DNA of 64,000 nucleotides from Enterococcus plantarum (GTDB taxonomy: Bacteria; Bacillota; Bacilli; Lactobacillales; Enterococcaceae): positions 124,001 through 188,000 of the forward strand of contig NZ_MIKA01000034.1 in assembly GCF_001730295.1 (NCBI RefSeq), written 5' to 3'. Each line of letters starts with the position of its first letter. The first letter of the stretch is position 1. Made by a program: the position numbers and the translations under genes. The notes beneath the pieces are model-generated. The model was given only the letters and a program-made list of their open reading frames with translations. It had not been told where the DNA came from and ran no database searches. Below are positions 56,575-64,000 of the stretch, one piece after another.

Positions 56575-57915
56575 ATGACTGAAATAATCAGAGTGAAAGA
56601 AATTGAAACACTAGTCGAAACTGCAAAGAAAGCACAGGCTGAATACGAAAGTTATACGCAAGAGCAAGTAGATGCTATCGTGAAAAATGTCTATCAAAAA
56701 ACGCTTGATAACGCAGAAAAATTAGCAGTGTCAGCACATGAAGAAACTGGATTCGGAAAAGTTTCTGATAAAATAATCAAAAACACTTTTGCAAGTGAGC
56801 AAGTCTATGAAAGCATCAAGGAGTTACCTACAGTGGGAGTCATCAACCGCCGTAAAGAAGAGAAAATCATTGAAATTGGCATTCCTTTAGGGGTAGTAGC
56901 AGGTCTAATCCCATCAACAAATCCGACTGCAACAGTGATCTTCAAGGCATTGATTGCACTAAAAACTAGAAATGCAATCGTTTTTTCACCACATCCAAAA
57001 GCCTTAAAATCAATTTTAATGGCAGTTGATATTATTGAAAAAGCGGCTATTGAAGCTGGGGCTCCATCTGGCTTGGTTCAAGTGATTCAGGAACCGACTT
57101 TGGATGCGACTAGTGCTTTGATGAAGCATGTAGATGTTTCACTTATTCTTGCTACCGGCGGTAAAGCAATGGTTCAAGCTGCATACAGTTCTGGAAACCC
57201 AGCAATTGGGGTAGGTCCTGGTAATGTACCAGTATTAATCGATGCAACAGCTGATGTGGCACATGCAATCGATTGTGTCATTAGTAGTAAAACCTTTGAT
57301 AACGGAATCATCTGTGCATCAGAACAAGCACTTGTTGTAGATAAGACGGTGAAAGATGCAGTAGTCGAACAGCTAAAAGCAAAAAAAGCTTATTTTATGA
57401 ATGAAGAGGAATCTGCAAAAGTTAGCCAATTTATTTTGAGAGAGACGGGCACCCTAAATCCAGATATCGTTGGTAAAAGTGCATCAGACGTTGCAAAATT
57501 GGTTGGTATCTCTGTTCCAGACGACACATCGATTTTACTCTCAGAGCAAACAGAAATCGGTCATCACAATCCTTATTCAAGAGAAAAATTAACGCCAATT
57601 TTAGGTTTATTCACCGTTGATTCTTTTGAGAATGGTGTAGAAACATGTAAAGCTTTACTGGCGAATGAAGGAACTGGTCATACTGCAGTTATCCATACAA
57701 CAACCGATGCTAATGCAGAAACATTTGGATTAGAGATGAGAGCATCACGTATTTTAGTCAATACATTAGGTGCACTAGGTGCAATCGGAGCGACAACAAA
57801 ACTAGCACCTTCAATGACATTAGGTTGTGGTGCGATGGGTGGCAGTAGTACAACGGATAATGTAACGGCACACCATTTGATGAATATAAAACGCATTGCT
57901 TATGGTGTTGAATAG
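56575..57915 (+). CDS. CoA-acylating acetaldehyde dehydrogenase
   Basis: A 446-residue aldehyde dehydrogenase of the acetylating group (the EutE/AdhE N-terminal domain type) that interconverts acetaldehyde and acetyl-CoA with NAD. Catalytic Cys in '[11 protein letters not shown]'; '[17 protein letters not shown]' and '[12 protein letters not shown]' are typical. No alcohol dehydrogenase domain or microcompartment gene is adjacent. Gene is divergent from a response regulator and has AAGGAG before the ATG. Aldehyde specificity is inferred. Confidence 0.88.
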   Translation: MTEIIRVKEIETLVETAKKAQAEYESYTQEQVDAIVKNVYQKTLDNAEKLAVSAHEETGFGKVSDKIIKNTFASEQVYESIKELPTVGVINRRKEEKIIEIGIPLGVVAGLIPSTNPTATVIFKALIALKTRNAIVFSPHPKALKSILMAVDIIEKAAIEAGAPSGLVQVIQEPTLDATSALMKHVDVSLILATGGKAMVQAAYSSGNPAIGVGPGNVPVLIDATADVAHAIDCVISSKTFDNGIICASEQALVVDKTVKDAVVEQLKAKKAYFMNEEESAKVSQFILRETGTLNPDIVGKSASDVAKLVGISVPDDTSILLSEQTEIGHHNPYSREKLTPILGLFTVDSFENGVETCKALLANEGTGHTAVIHTTTDANAETFGLEMRASRILVNTLGALGAIGATTKLAPSMTLGCGAMGGSSTTDNVTAHHLMNIKRIAYGVE

Positions 57916-57945
57916 TAGAAAACGATTAATTTAAAAATAAAGTGT

Positions 57946-57990
57946 CCTGTAATTGCGATTTATGATACGTGCAATTACAGGGTATTTTTT
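57946..57990 (+). terminator. Terminator of the aldehyde dehydrogenase gene
   Basis: Perfect 11-bp stem CCTGTAATTGC (57946-57956) with GCAATTACAGG (57971-57981), then TATTTTTT. Confidence 0.92.
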
Positions 57991-58029
57991 CTGTTTAGCG
58001 GGTTAATTCACTTATTTCACTAGTTTTTC

Positions 58030-58058
58030 TTGCATCTTAGACAAGCTTTAGGTAAACT
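58030..58058 (+). promoter_or_regulatory. Promoter of der
   Basis: TTGCAT (58030-58035), 17 nt, TAAACT (58053-58058), 36 nt before the ATG. Confidence 0.7.
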
Positions 58059-58094
58059 AGTAAGGATTGAAAACTTGTCAAGGAGGTAATTTGA

Positions 58095-59405
58095 ATGGCA
58101 AATCCAACAATTGCAATTGTCGGGCGCCCGAACGTAGGGAAATCGACAATTTTTAACCGTATAGCTGGTGAGAGAATTTCTATAGTAGAAGATACACCAG
58201 GTGTAACAAGAGACCGTATTTATACCACAGGAGAGTGGTTAGGCCGTGAGTTTAGTATTATTGATACAGGTGGTATCGATCTAAGTGACGAGCCATTTAT
58301 GGATCAAATCAAGCATCAAGCTGAAATCGCTATTGAAGAAGCGGATGTCATTATTTTTGTCGCAAGTGGCAGAGAAGGTGTGACGGATGCTGATGAATTA
58401 GTAGCAAGAATTTTATATCGCAGCAAGAAACCAGTAATTCTGGCTGTAAATAAAGTTGATAACCCTGAAATGAGAAATGATATTTATGAGTTTTATTCTT
58501 TAGGCTTAGGTGATCCACTTCCTATCTCTGGAAGTCATGGTTTAGGTATCGGAGATGTTTTAGATGAAGCTGTTAAACATTTTTCATCTGAAATCGAAGA
58601 GGACGATGAAGATACAATCAAATTTAGTTTGATTGGGCGTCCAAATGTTGGGAAATCTTCTTTGATCAATGCGATTCTTGGGGAAGACCGTGTCATCGTT
58701 TCAGAAATTGAAGGAACGACTCGTGACGCAATTGATACACATTTTGAATCGGAAGATGGTCAAAAATTCTTGATGATCGATACAGCTGGCATGCGCAAAC
58801 GAGGCAAAGTATACGAATCAACTGAAAAATACAGTGTTATGCGTGCAATGCGTGCGATTGAACGTTCAGATATTGTTTTAATGGTTTTAAATGCTGAAGA
58901 AGGTATTCGTGAACAAGATAAGAAGGTTGCTGGATATGCGCATGAAGCAGGACGCGGCATTATTATCGTTGTGAATAAGTGGGATACTGTTGAAAAAGAA
59001 ACCAACACGATGCGTGACTTTGAAGAAGAGATACGTGAAGAGTTTCGATACCTTGATTACGCACCAATCATCTTTGTTTCAGCATTAACAAAACAACGCT
59101 TGAACAAATTACCAGAATTGATCGAACGTGTCAGCATGAATCAAAATCTGCGTATTCCATCTGCTTTGTTGAATGATGTGGTAATGGATGCCATTGCTAT
59201 TAATCCGACTCCGACAGACAAGGGCAAACGGTTGAAAGTATTTTATGGAACACAAGTGGCAATTAAGCCGCCAACATTTGTTATTTTTGTAAATGAAGAA
59301 GAATTAATGCATTTTTCATATGCTCGCTTTTTAGAAAATCAAATTCGCAAAGCTTTTACGTTTGAAGGAACACCAATCAAAATCATCCCAAGAAGGCGAA
59401 AATAG
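58095..59405 (+). CDS. der: Ribosome biogenesis GTPase Der (EngA)
   Basis: Essential GTPase for 50S assembly. The 436 residues contain two GTPase domains, each with 'GRPNVGKS' (near residues 9 and 182), 'DTPGVTRDR' / 'GTTRDAIDT', 'DTGGI' / 'DTAGMRK', 'NKVD' / 'NKWD', and a C-terminal KH-like domain. AAGGAGG precedes the ATG. Confidence 0.97.
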   Translation: MANPTIAIVGRPNVGKSTIFNRIAGERISIVEDTPGVTRDRIYTTGEWLGREFSIIDTGGIDLSDEPFMDQIKHQAEIAIEEADVIIFVASGREGVTDADELVARILYRSKKPVILAVNKVDNPEMRNDIYEFYSLGLGDPLPISGSHGLGIGDVLDEAVKHFSSEIEEDDEDTIKFSLIGRPNVGKSSLINAILGEDRVIVSEIEGTTRDAIDTHFESEDGQKFLMIDTAGMRKRGKVYESTEKYSVMRAMRAIERSDIVLMVLNAEEGIREQDKKVAGYAHEAGRGIIIVVNKWDTVEKETNTMRDFEEEIREEFRYLDYAPIIFVSALTKQRLNKLPELIERVSMNQNLRIPSALLNDVVMDAIAINPTPTDKGKRLKVFYGTQVAIKPPTFVIFVNEEELMHFSYARFLENQIRKAFTFEGTPIKIIPRRRK

Positions 59406-59542
59406 AGCATTTTACCACACTTGTTTTAATTGCACAAATAAATTCATTGAGTTATAAAAAAAAATGATATTTTTAGAAAAAACTGGTTAAAACGCATCAA
59501 AAACCTTGCTATTACAAGCTTCCTATGATATCGTGATAACAG

Positions 59543-59622
59543 AATATTGATTCAATTCAATATTTGTACGTCATTTTTGGACCACTCAAAAAGAAACGTA
59601 AATTAGATATCTTTTAGATATC
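59543..59622 (+). repeat. Inverted and direct repeats in the hup upstream region
   Basis: An inverted repeat AATATTGA-N6-TCAATATT (59543-59564) and a 9-bp tandem repeat TTAGATATC (59603-59611 and 59614-59622), 31 nt before the hup ATG. They may be regulator or HU/IHF-type binding sites; no classical promoter is obvious beside them. Confidence 0.5.
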
Positions 59623-59652
59623 CTATCCCTTGTGGAGGAGGTGAAATAATCC

Positions 59653-59928
59653 ATGGCAAATAAAGCAGAATTAATCGAAAACGTTGCATCTTCAACTGGT
59701 TTAACTAAAAAAGACGCAACTGCAGCAGTGGATGCTGTATTTTCAACAATCCAAGAATCTCTTGCTAAAGGTGAAAAAGTTCAATTAATCGGTTTTGGTA
59801 ACTTTGAAGTACGCGAACGTGCGGCTCGTAAAGGACGTAACCCACAAACTGGTAAAGAAATTCAAATCGCTGCAAGTAAAGTACCTGCGTTTAAACCAGG
59901 TAAAGCGTTGAAAGATGCTGTTAAATAA
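59653..59928 (+). CDS. hup: DNA-binding protein HU
   Basis: A 91-residue nucleoid protein ('[20 protein letters not shown]', '[21 protein letters not shown]', '[13 protein letters not shown]'). GGAGGAGGTG precedes the ATG, a very strong site fitting an abundant protein. Confidence 0.97.
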   Translation: MANKAELIENVASSTGLTKKDATAAVDAVFSTIQESLAKGEKVQLIGFGNFEVRERAARKGRNPQTGKEIQIAASKVPAFKPGKALKDAVK

Positions 59929-59938
59929 GACAGATCTT

Positions 59939-59968
59939 AGAACCCTTGATGAGTCAAGGGTTCTTTCT
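59939..59968 (+). terminator. Terminator of hup
   Basis: Perfect 11-bp stem AGAACCCTTGA (59939-59949) with TCAAGGGTTCT (59954-59964), then TTCTTT. Confidence 0.92.
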
Positions 59969-60341
59969 TTATTTCATTATTTTTTTACATATCAGCATTA
60001 TACCAATAGTGTTTTTTTTAATAAAAAAACATGAGAGTGGACATCATAATTATTTCGTGTATCATGAAGTTATGGAAACTCACACAGGATTATTAACCCA
60101 TATCAAGGTGTTCAAAGAAAAGCCGTATGCTATAACAGGAATGTTAATTTGGGAAAATGATGTCTGTATCAATTGTGTTATCAAAAACAGACCATTTGCC
60201 AGGTATGTCCTATCGCTACCGATGCACCAGTATGAAATTGAGGTAGAAGGAAACTATAATAGTAGAGGACAGTTTGACGTAAAACATATGCGCATCGTTA
60301 ACATAGATAGTTATATTGCTTTGATAGGAACCCCCGAATGA
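59946..60341 (+). CDS. Doubtful small membrane-associated protein
   Basis: An open frame of up to 131 residues with a hydrophobic N-terminal stretch and a soluble part with strand-like segments ('LLTHIKVFKEKPYAITGMLI', 'HQYEIEVEGNYNSRGQFDV'). The codon use looks coding, and a hairpin sits right at its stop. Against it: the possible starts lie inside the hup terminator without a ribosome binding site; an internal ATG at 60072 also lacks one. It may be a decayed gene or one read through from hup. Confidence 0.35.
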   Translation: MMSQGFFLYFIIFLHISIIPIVFFLIKKHESGHHNYFVYHEVMETHTGLLTHIKVFKEKPYAITGMLIWENDVCINCVIKNRPFARYVLSLPMHQYEIEVEGNYNSRGQFDVKHMRIVNIDSYIALIGTPE

Positions 60342-60789
60342 AAGAGCTCGTCATTAATTGAGAGTTCTTTCATTTATTTTCTGTTAAAAAAAGTTGTGAC
60401 ATAACTTTTTGGAGTTATATCCCAACCTTTTGCGGATAATGAATAATCAGCTATGTTTAAAATAACTATGAACGTTACAAAGTGCTAATTATTCAGCTTA
60501 GACTGAATCACAATGTTTCTTCAAAATGGCACTTTTTAAGAAGTGCGCTATTTTCTTTAAAAGCGAACTATTTCTTGAAACAAGTTAAGTATAAAGGTAA
60601 AGTAAGTTTTTTTTTGCATAGATATAGTAGAATAACTGTAACGAAATAGTGAAACAATTATGTCTGTTCTTTAAGGAAAGTAAAAGAATAATTGACTTTG
60701 AACAGTTATCATTGCATTTTTTAAAAAAAATCATCCCCTTTCTGTTTTATAACAACTAATGGTAAAATGTATAAAGAGGGGTGTTATCA
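60339..60789. other. Noncoding stretch before the AroB-like gene
   Basis: About 450 bp with no supported gene. It holds a hairpin at 60340-60374 (TGAAAGA with TCTTTCA), a second one at 60391-60429 (GTTGTGACATAACT with AGTTATATCCCAAC), and an extended -10 (TGGTAAAAT, 60760-60768) for the next gene. The middle, about 60430-60750, shows nothing I can name. Confidence 0.5.
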
Positions 60790-61836
60790 ATGGAATTAGT
60801 TTATAAGAAGTATCAGTTGCAAACGACGATTATCTATGGCGAAACGTTTGCCTCACAAATCAAATCAGCCTCATTCGATTCAAAACATCTTTTTTTGATT
60901 ACCAATCAGCGGTATTATGATTTGTTTTCGGAAAAATTCATTCAGCTTTTTGATGACAAACAGGAATTAGATTGGTATATTTGTAAGAATGATTCACATT
61001 GTAACAATATAAAAGAGCTGGAAAGCTTATTGGCTTTTTTGTCGGATTTTGACCAGCAACAAGAGTTTCTTTTTCTAGGTGTTGGAAATGAAGGAGTCGT
61101 TCAATTAACCCATTTTTTACACGAAACATCTGTGCTAACTTCAGATTGCTGGCTTTTACCACTATCCATCGAATCATTAAGTAAAAGTTTGATTGCTGAA
61201 GCTCAAATAGAATTAAAAAATCATCCGGTTTTATATAGTAAAGTGCTAGCAGAAAAAATTATCTATGATCATACCTTAACCACGGGTCAAGGCGATGGAA
61301 AACTTGTGGATTTTGTTGTTTTTATCCGTTGTGGATTAGTTTGTAGCCATGATTTTTTACGGATGCTTTTTAAGAACTACAGTGATGCAACTCGATTGAA
61401 TCAGCAGTCGTTTAATGGTATGTTGGACGAGATGATAGGTTATTACGAAAAAGAAGGACAAACGATCGATCGATTTGGCCAACTGTTTGAACAAGGTTTT
61501 TTAGAGACTGAAAATGGTCATTTGTTGTCCAGTCATATGAAACGGTTCTTAGGGTGTTTATTGCAGTTACTCTGGTCTCAAGACGTTAGTCAGTTTTCGT
61601 TCCATTATAAGAACTTTATGATCTGGTTGATTCGCTTAGGTTTTCCAGTGGATTTTCCAGAGCAAATTTTAGTCAGTGATTACGTGGAAGGTGTTTTAAA
61701 ATACGTGAACTGTGGCGAAACAGCTGCTCTTTTAAAAGATATTGGGCAGCTTGATTCTATGCAACAGCCAAAAACGGACGAACTACTAAAAACAGTAGAA
61801 CAATATAAAAATATATTAAAAGAAATTAGAGGATAA
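60790..61836 (+). CDS. Degenerate 3-dehydroquinate-synthase-like protein
   Basis: A 348-residue protein whose N-terminal half follows the dehydroquinate synthase/AroB plan: a nucleotide-fold start ('KHLFLITNQRYYDLFSEKFI'), a segment corresponding to the NAD-binding glycine loop ('FLFLGVGNEGVVQLTHFL'), then 'LPLSIESLSKSL' and a helical second half. The metal-binding His/Glu motifs ('GHTFGHA' type) are not found, so it is unlikely to be an active synthase. I use the ATG at 60790 with AGAGGGG upstream; a GTG at 60781 also exists. It precedes TPR and ReoY genes with 3 nt and then 8 nt gaps. The AroB relation is inference from layout. Confidence 0.55.
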   Translation: MELVYKKYQLQTTIIYGETFASQIKSASFDSKHLFLITNQRYYDLFSEKFIQLFDDKQELDWYICKNDSHCNNIKELESLLAFLSDFDQQQEFLFLGVGNEGVVQLTHFLHETSVLTSDCWLLPLSIESLSKSLIAEAQIELKNHPVLYSKVLAEKIIYDHTLTTGQGDGKLVDFVVFIRCGLVCSHDFLRMLFKNYSDATRLNQQSFNGMLDEMIGYYEKEGQTIDRFGQLFEQGFLETENGHLLSSHMKRFLGCLLQLLWSQDVSQFSFHYKNFMIWLIRLGFPVDFPEQILVSDYVEGVLKYVNCGETAALLKDIGQLDSMQQPKTDELLKTVEQYKNILKEIRG

Positions 61837-61839
61837 AAG

Positions 61840-63099
61840 ATGACAACACATAGTGAACAAATGCTCCAAGCATTACATGAAGAAGAGTTGGCTCAAGCAC
61901 AATTGATGCTAGCAGAAGCAATCAAGAAAGATGATGATGATACACTTGCTGATTTAGGAGAAGAGTTATTGTCACTAGGATTTTTAGAAGAGGCTAAATT
62001 AGTTTTTGATCATTTGCTGACAATTTTTCCTAATGCAGACGGCTTGAATATTCCTTTAGCTGAAATTGCAATTGAAAATAATTTAATTGACGACGCCTTT
62101 GGTTACTTAGAAAAAGTTGATAAAGAAAGCGATAGTTATGTTCAAAGTTTGCTTGTAACAGCAGATTTATATCAAGTAATAGGCATTCCAGAGGTAAGTG
62201 AAGCGAAATTAAAAGAAGCGCAACGATTGATGCCAGATGAACCTTTGATTCTGTTTGCTTTAGGGGAGTTGTATTTTTCTAACGGACAATTTAAAGAGGC
62301 CTCAGTAGCCTATCAAGAGCTGCTTAACACCCACGTTACAGAAATATCCAATGTCTCAATCAATGAACGTTTGGGAAGCACTCACAGCATGTCAGGCGAT
62401 TTTGAAGACGCGATTCCATTTTTAGAACTAGCATTAAAAGAAGGTCAAACGGATGATCGGATGTTCCAATTAGCTTTCACTTATCTACAATTACATGAAA
62501 ATCAAAAAGCAATCGCACTGTTACAACAGTTAAGAGTGCTAAATCCGCATTATCAATCATTGTATTTATCTTTAGGCGAGGCGTTACAAGAAGAAGAGCA
62601 ACTGGAAGAAGCGCAAACTGTTTTAGCAGAAGGAATCAAAGAAAATCCTTTCCAAGTAGATTTATACCAATTAGCGTCTGAGAATGCTTATCGCCTTCAT
62701 GATACAGAAAAAGCTGAATCTTTATTGAAGCAAGCACTGGAACTTGGTGAAAAGACGGATGAAACGAGACTTACATTAAGTAATCTGTATTTGAATGAAC
62801 AGCGTTTCGATGAAGTAGTTGAAGTCATACAACAAATGGAAGAGCAAGGCCATCCATATGGTGAATGGAATTTAGCTCATGCATATAATGAGCTAGAGGA
62901 ATTTGATTTAGCAAAAGTTCATTTTGAACAAGCTTATCAAGAATTGTCTCATGAACCTGAATTTTTAAAGGAATATGCTGTTTTTCTTCGTGAAGAAGGA
63001 CAATTAGAAAAAGCAAAAGAGTTATTGCAACACTATCTTCAACACGAGCCAGGGGATAATGAAGCACAATCCCTGTTAGATGATATTGAAGAAAGATAG
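61840..63099 (+). CDS. Tetratricopeptide repeat protein (YpiA-like)
   Basis: A 419-residue helical-repeat protein with about 11 TPR units ('LFALGELYFSNGQFKEASVA', 'LGEALQEEEQLEEAQTVLAE' and others) and no membrane segment. It lies between the AroB-like gene and reoY, the position of B. subtilis ypiA. Presumably a scaffold; partner unknown. GAGG before the ATG. Confidence 0.85.
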   Translation: MTTHSEQMLQALHEEELAQAQLMLAEAIKKDDDDTLADLGEELLSLGFLEEAKLVFDHLLTIFPNADGLNIPLAEIAIENNLIDDAFGYLEKVDKESDSYVQSLLVTADLYQVIGIPEVSEAKLKEAQRLMPDEPLILFALGELYFSNGQFKEASVAYQELLNTHVTEISNVSINERLGSTHSMSGDFEDAIPFLELALKEGQTDDRMFQLAFTYLQLHENQKAIALLQQLRVLNPHYQSLYLSLGEALQEEEQLEEAQTVLAEGIKENPFQVDLYQLASENAYRLHDTEKAESLLKQALELGEKTDETRLTLSNLYLNEQRFDEVVEVIQQMEEQGHPYGEWNLAHAYNELEEFDLAKVHFEQAYQELSHEPEFLKEYAVFLREEGQLEKAKELLQHYLQHEPGDNEAQSLLDDIEER

Positions 63100-63107
63100 G
63101 TGATAAG

Positions 63108-63641
63108 ATGTTTGTTAATGTAGCTGATAAAAAAGAGTTTTTGGTTTGGCTAGTGAATAATGTCTCATTTAGCCAAAGAGAAGTGTTATGGATTTTGAAT
63201 TATTTGATTAACCACGAAGCTATTTTAAATAATGTTCATTTCATTGAGCAGGCAGACAAAGCAGTTCGCGGGTTAAAAGTTACGGCAAGAGAACTAGATG
63301 ATGAACCAATCCAATTGTTCTTGTCAGGAAAAGAATTTAATGATACTGATCAGATTTTCCATGAAATTCGTATGAATTGGAAAGAAGCATTGTTTATAGA
63401 ATGCATTTTTGATGGTTCTTGGCAAAATAGTCAGTATTTGTCGATTCTGGAAGATAATCCATATGCTCGTTGGAATGAGCAAGTAAGTGATGATGTGATT
63501 GAGAGTATCAATGATTTCTTTGCCCATGAAGAAAAACAAGCAAAATTAGACTTGCTATATAGTCAAATCGATTTAGCATTAGAAGATAATAATTATGAGG
63601 CTTTTTTAGAATTAACAGATGAATTGAATCGATTAAAATAA
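63108..63641 (+). CDS. reoY: ReoY / YpiB family protein (UPF0302)
   Basis: A 177-residue protein of the YpiB family. Its Listeria member ReoY, with ReoM (IreB in enterococci) and ClpCP, controls degradation of the peptidoglycan enzyme MurA. Typical pieces are 'FLVWLVNNVSFSQREVLWIL', 'NYLINHEAILNNVHF' and 'EIRMNWKEALFIECIF'. AGGTGA before the ATG. It closes a three-gene operon. The MurA role here is inferred from the family. Confidence 0.85.
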   Translation: MFVNVADKKEFLVWLVNNVSFSQREVLWILNYLINHEAILNNVHFIEQADKAVRGLKVTARELDDEPIQLFLSGKEFNDTDQIFHEIRMNWKEALFIECIFDGSWQNSQYLSILEDNPYARWNEQVSDDVIESINDFFAHEEKQAKLDLLYSQIDLALEDNNYEAFLELTDELNRLK

Positions 63642-63642
63642 T

Positions 63643-63690
63643 AAAAAAGGTGAAATAGCACGAATCCCGTCTGTTTTACCTTTTTTTATT
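63643..63690. terminator. Bidirectional terminator after reoY
   Basis: AAAAAAGGT with ACCTTTTTTT at the ends of an imperfect hairpin (63643-63688), between convergent genes. Confidence 0.75.
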
Positions 63691-63694
63691 TAGG

Positions 63695-64000
63695 CTAAGT
63701 TAATTGTTTTTTTCTTTTAAAAAGCATTTTTTCAGGTCGAGAATAGGTGAATCCTTCCCCGATGGCTTCATGAACATTGATGACAGAAATGAAAGCTTTG
63801 GTATCTAACTCATGAACGATACGTTTAATTTCAATAATTTCACTAGGACTAACAACTACATAAAGAACTTTCTTATGTACTTGAGAGTATCCCCCTTGAC
63901 CATCTAAATACGTTACACCACGCTCTAAAAGAGCCATAATCACTTCCCCAATATCCTCAGAATGGTCAGAAATAACCAAGATCCCTTTTGCAGCATAGGC
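63695..64000 (-). CDS. YitT family membrane protein, C-terminal DUF2179 part (partial)
   Basis: Only the last 101 residues are in the window; the frame is open to the right edge. They form the cytoplasmic DUF2179 domain of YitT-type proteins: 'VISDHSEDIGEVIMALLERG', 'TYLDGQGGYS', 'VLYVVVSPSEIIEIKRIV' and 'AFISVINVHEAIGEGF'. Function of the family is unknown. Any start inside the window is an artefact of the cut. Confidence 0.85.
   Translation of the reverse strand, partial: AYAAKGILVISDHSEDIGEVIMALLERGVTYLDGQGGYSQVHKKVLYVVVSPSEIIEIKRIVHELDTKAFISVINVHEAIGEGFTYSRPEKMLFKRKKQLT

Overview
The window looks like a chromosomal core segment of a low-GC Gram-positive coccus, most likely an Enterococcus species. 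Evidence: strong AGGAGG-type ribosome binding sites with frequent TTG/GTG starts, an ebs-type locus (EbsC/YbaK, RNase H-like, EbsA) typical of enterococci, a PyrR-attenuated pyr operon, and gene orders shared with Bacillus (fer-ypbB-recQ-lysM-cmk-rpsA-der-hup; xerD-ribT-scpA-scpB-rluB; ylxM-ffh). I see no rRNA, tRNA, CRISPR array, insertion sequence or prophage. The species assignment is inference; no marker gene fixes it.

Layout. 1-2.5 kb: lipoteichoic acid synthase (cut by the left edge) divergent from an RlmI-type rRNA methyltransferase. 2.5-8.8 kb: LysR regulator divergent from a four-gene operon (flavin ene-reductase, shikimate/quinate dehydrogenase, MFS transporter, type I dehydroquinase) that reads as a shikimate/quinate utilisation module. 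8.8-10.5 kb: ebs locus and a cold-shock protein. 10.8-13.3 kb: a small membrane protein, a HEPN-like/CBS protein, lspA and an RluD-type pseudouridine synthase. 13.3-25.3 kb: the complete pyrimidine operon pyrR-pyrP-pyrB-pyrC-carA-carB-pyrK-pyrD-pyrF-pyrE under one PyrR attenuator, followed at once by an alpha carbonic anhydrase and a LysR gene. 27-29.6 kb: HisC-type and class I/II aminotransferases. 29.7-33.3 kb: pstS with a clear Pho box, convergent with phoP-phoR. 33.3-37.3 kb: DUF523/TudS-like protein, ylxM-ffh, flavin reductase, rpsP-khpA. 37.3-40.6 kb: an internally duplicated DUF1576 membrane protein with a small partner, divergent from a TetR regulator across a palindrome-rich region, then a YxeA-like protein and a small hypothetical. 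40.8-44 kb: lipoprotein cyclophilin, MupG-type 6-phospho-muramidase, membrane-anchored hydrolase. 44.2-49 kb: xerD, ribT-like, scpA-scpB, rluB and the FMN riboswitch-controlled riboflavin transporter ribU. 49-55.5 kb: hydrolase, ferredoxin, ypbB-recQ, lysM protein, cmk, rpsA. 55.5-58 kb: an orphan response regulator with a degenerate receiver, divergent from a CoA-acylating acetaldehyde dehydrogenase with a cre-like site. 58-64 kb: der, hup, a doubtful small ORF, a degenerate dehydroquinate-synthase-like protein, a TPR protein, reoY (ypiB), and the C-terminal end of a YitT-type membrane protein cut by the right edge.

How the genes work together. The pyr operon makes UMP from bicarbonate, glutamine and aspartate; the adjacent carbonic anhydrase could supply bicarbonate to CarAB (inference). 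PhoPR probably controls pstS directly through the TTTACA repeats. The TPR/ReoY pair sits in the position of Bacillus ypiA-ypiB and probably belongs to envelope control through MurA stability. The most novel-looking pieces are the ene-reductase-containing shikimate module, the HEPN-like/CBS pair, the duplicated DUF1576 transporter with nested operators, the degenerate AroB-like protein, and a shared sequence element placed just downstream of two unrelated attenuators (PyrR and FMN).
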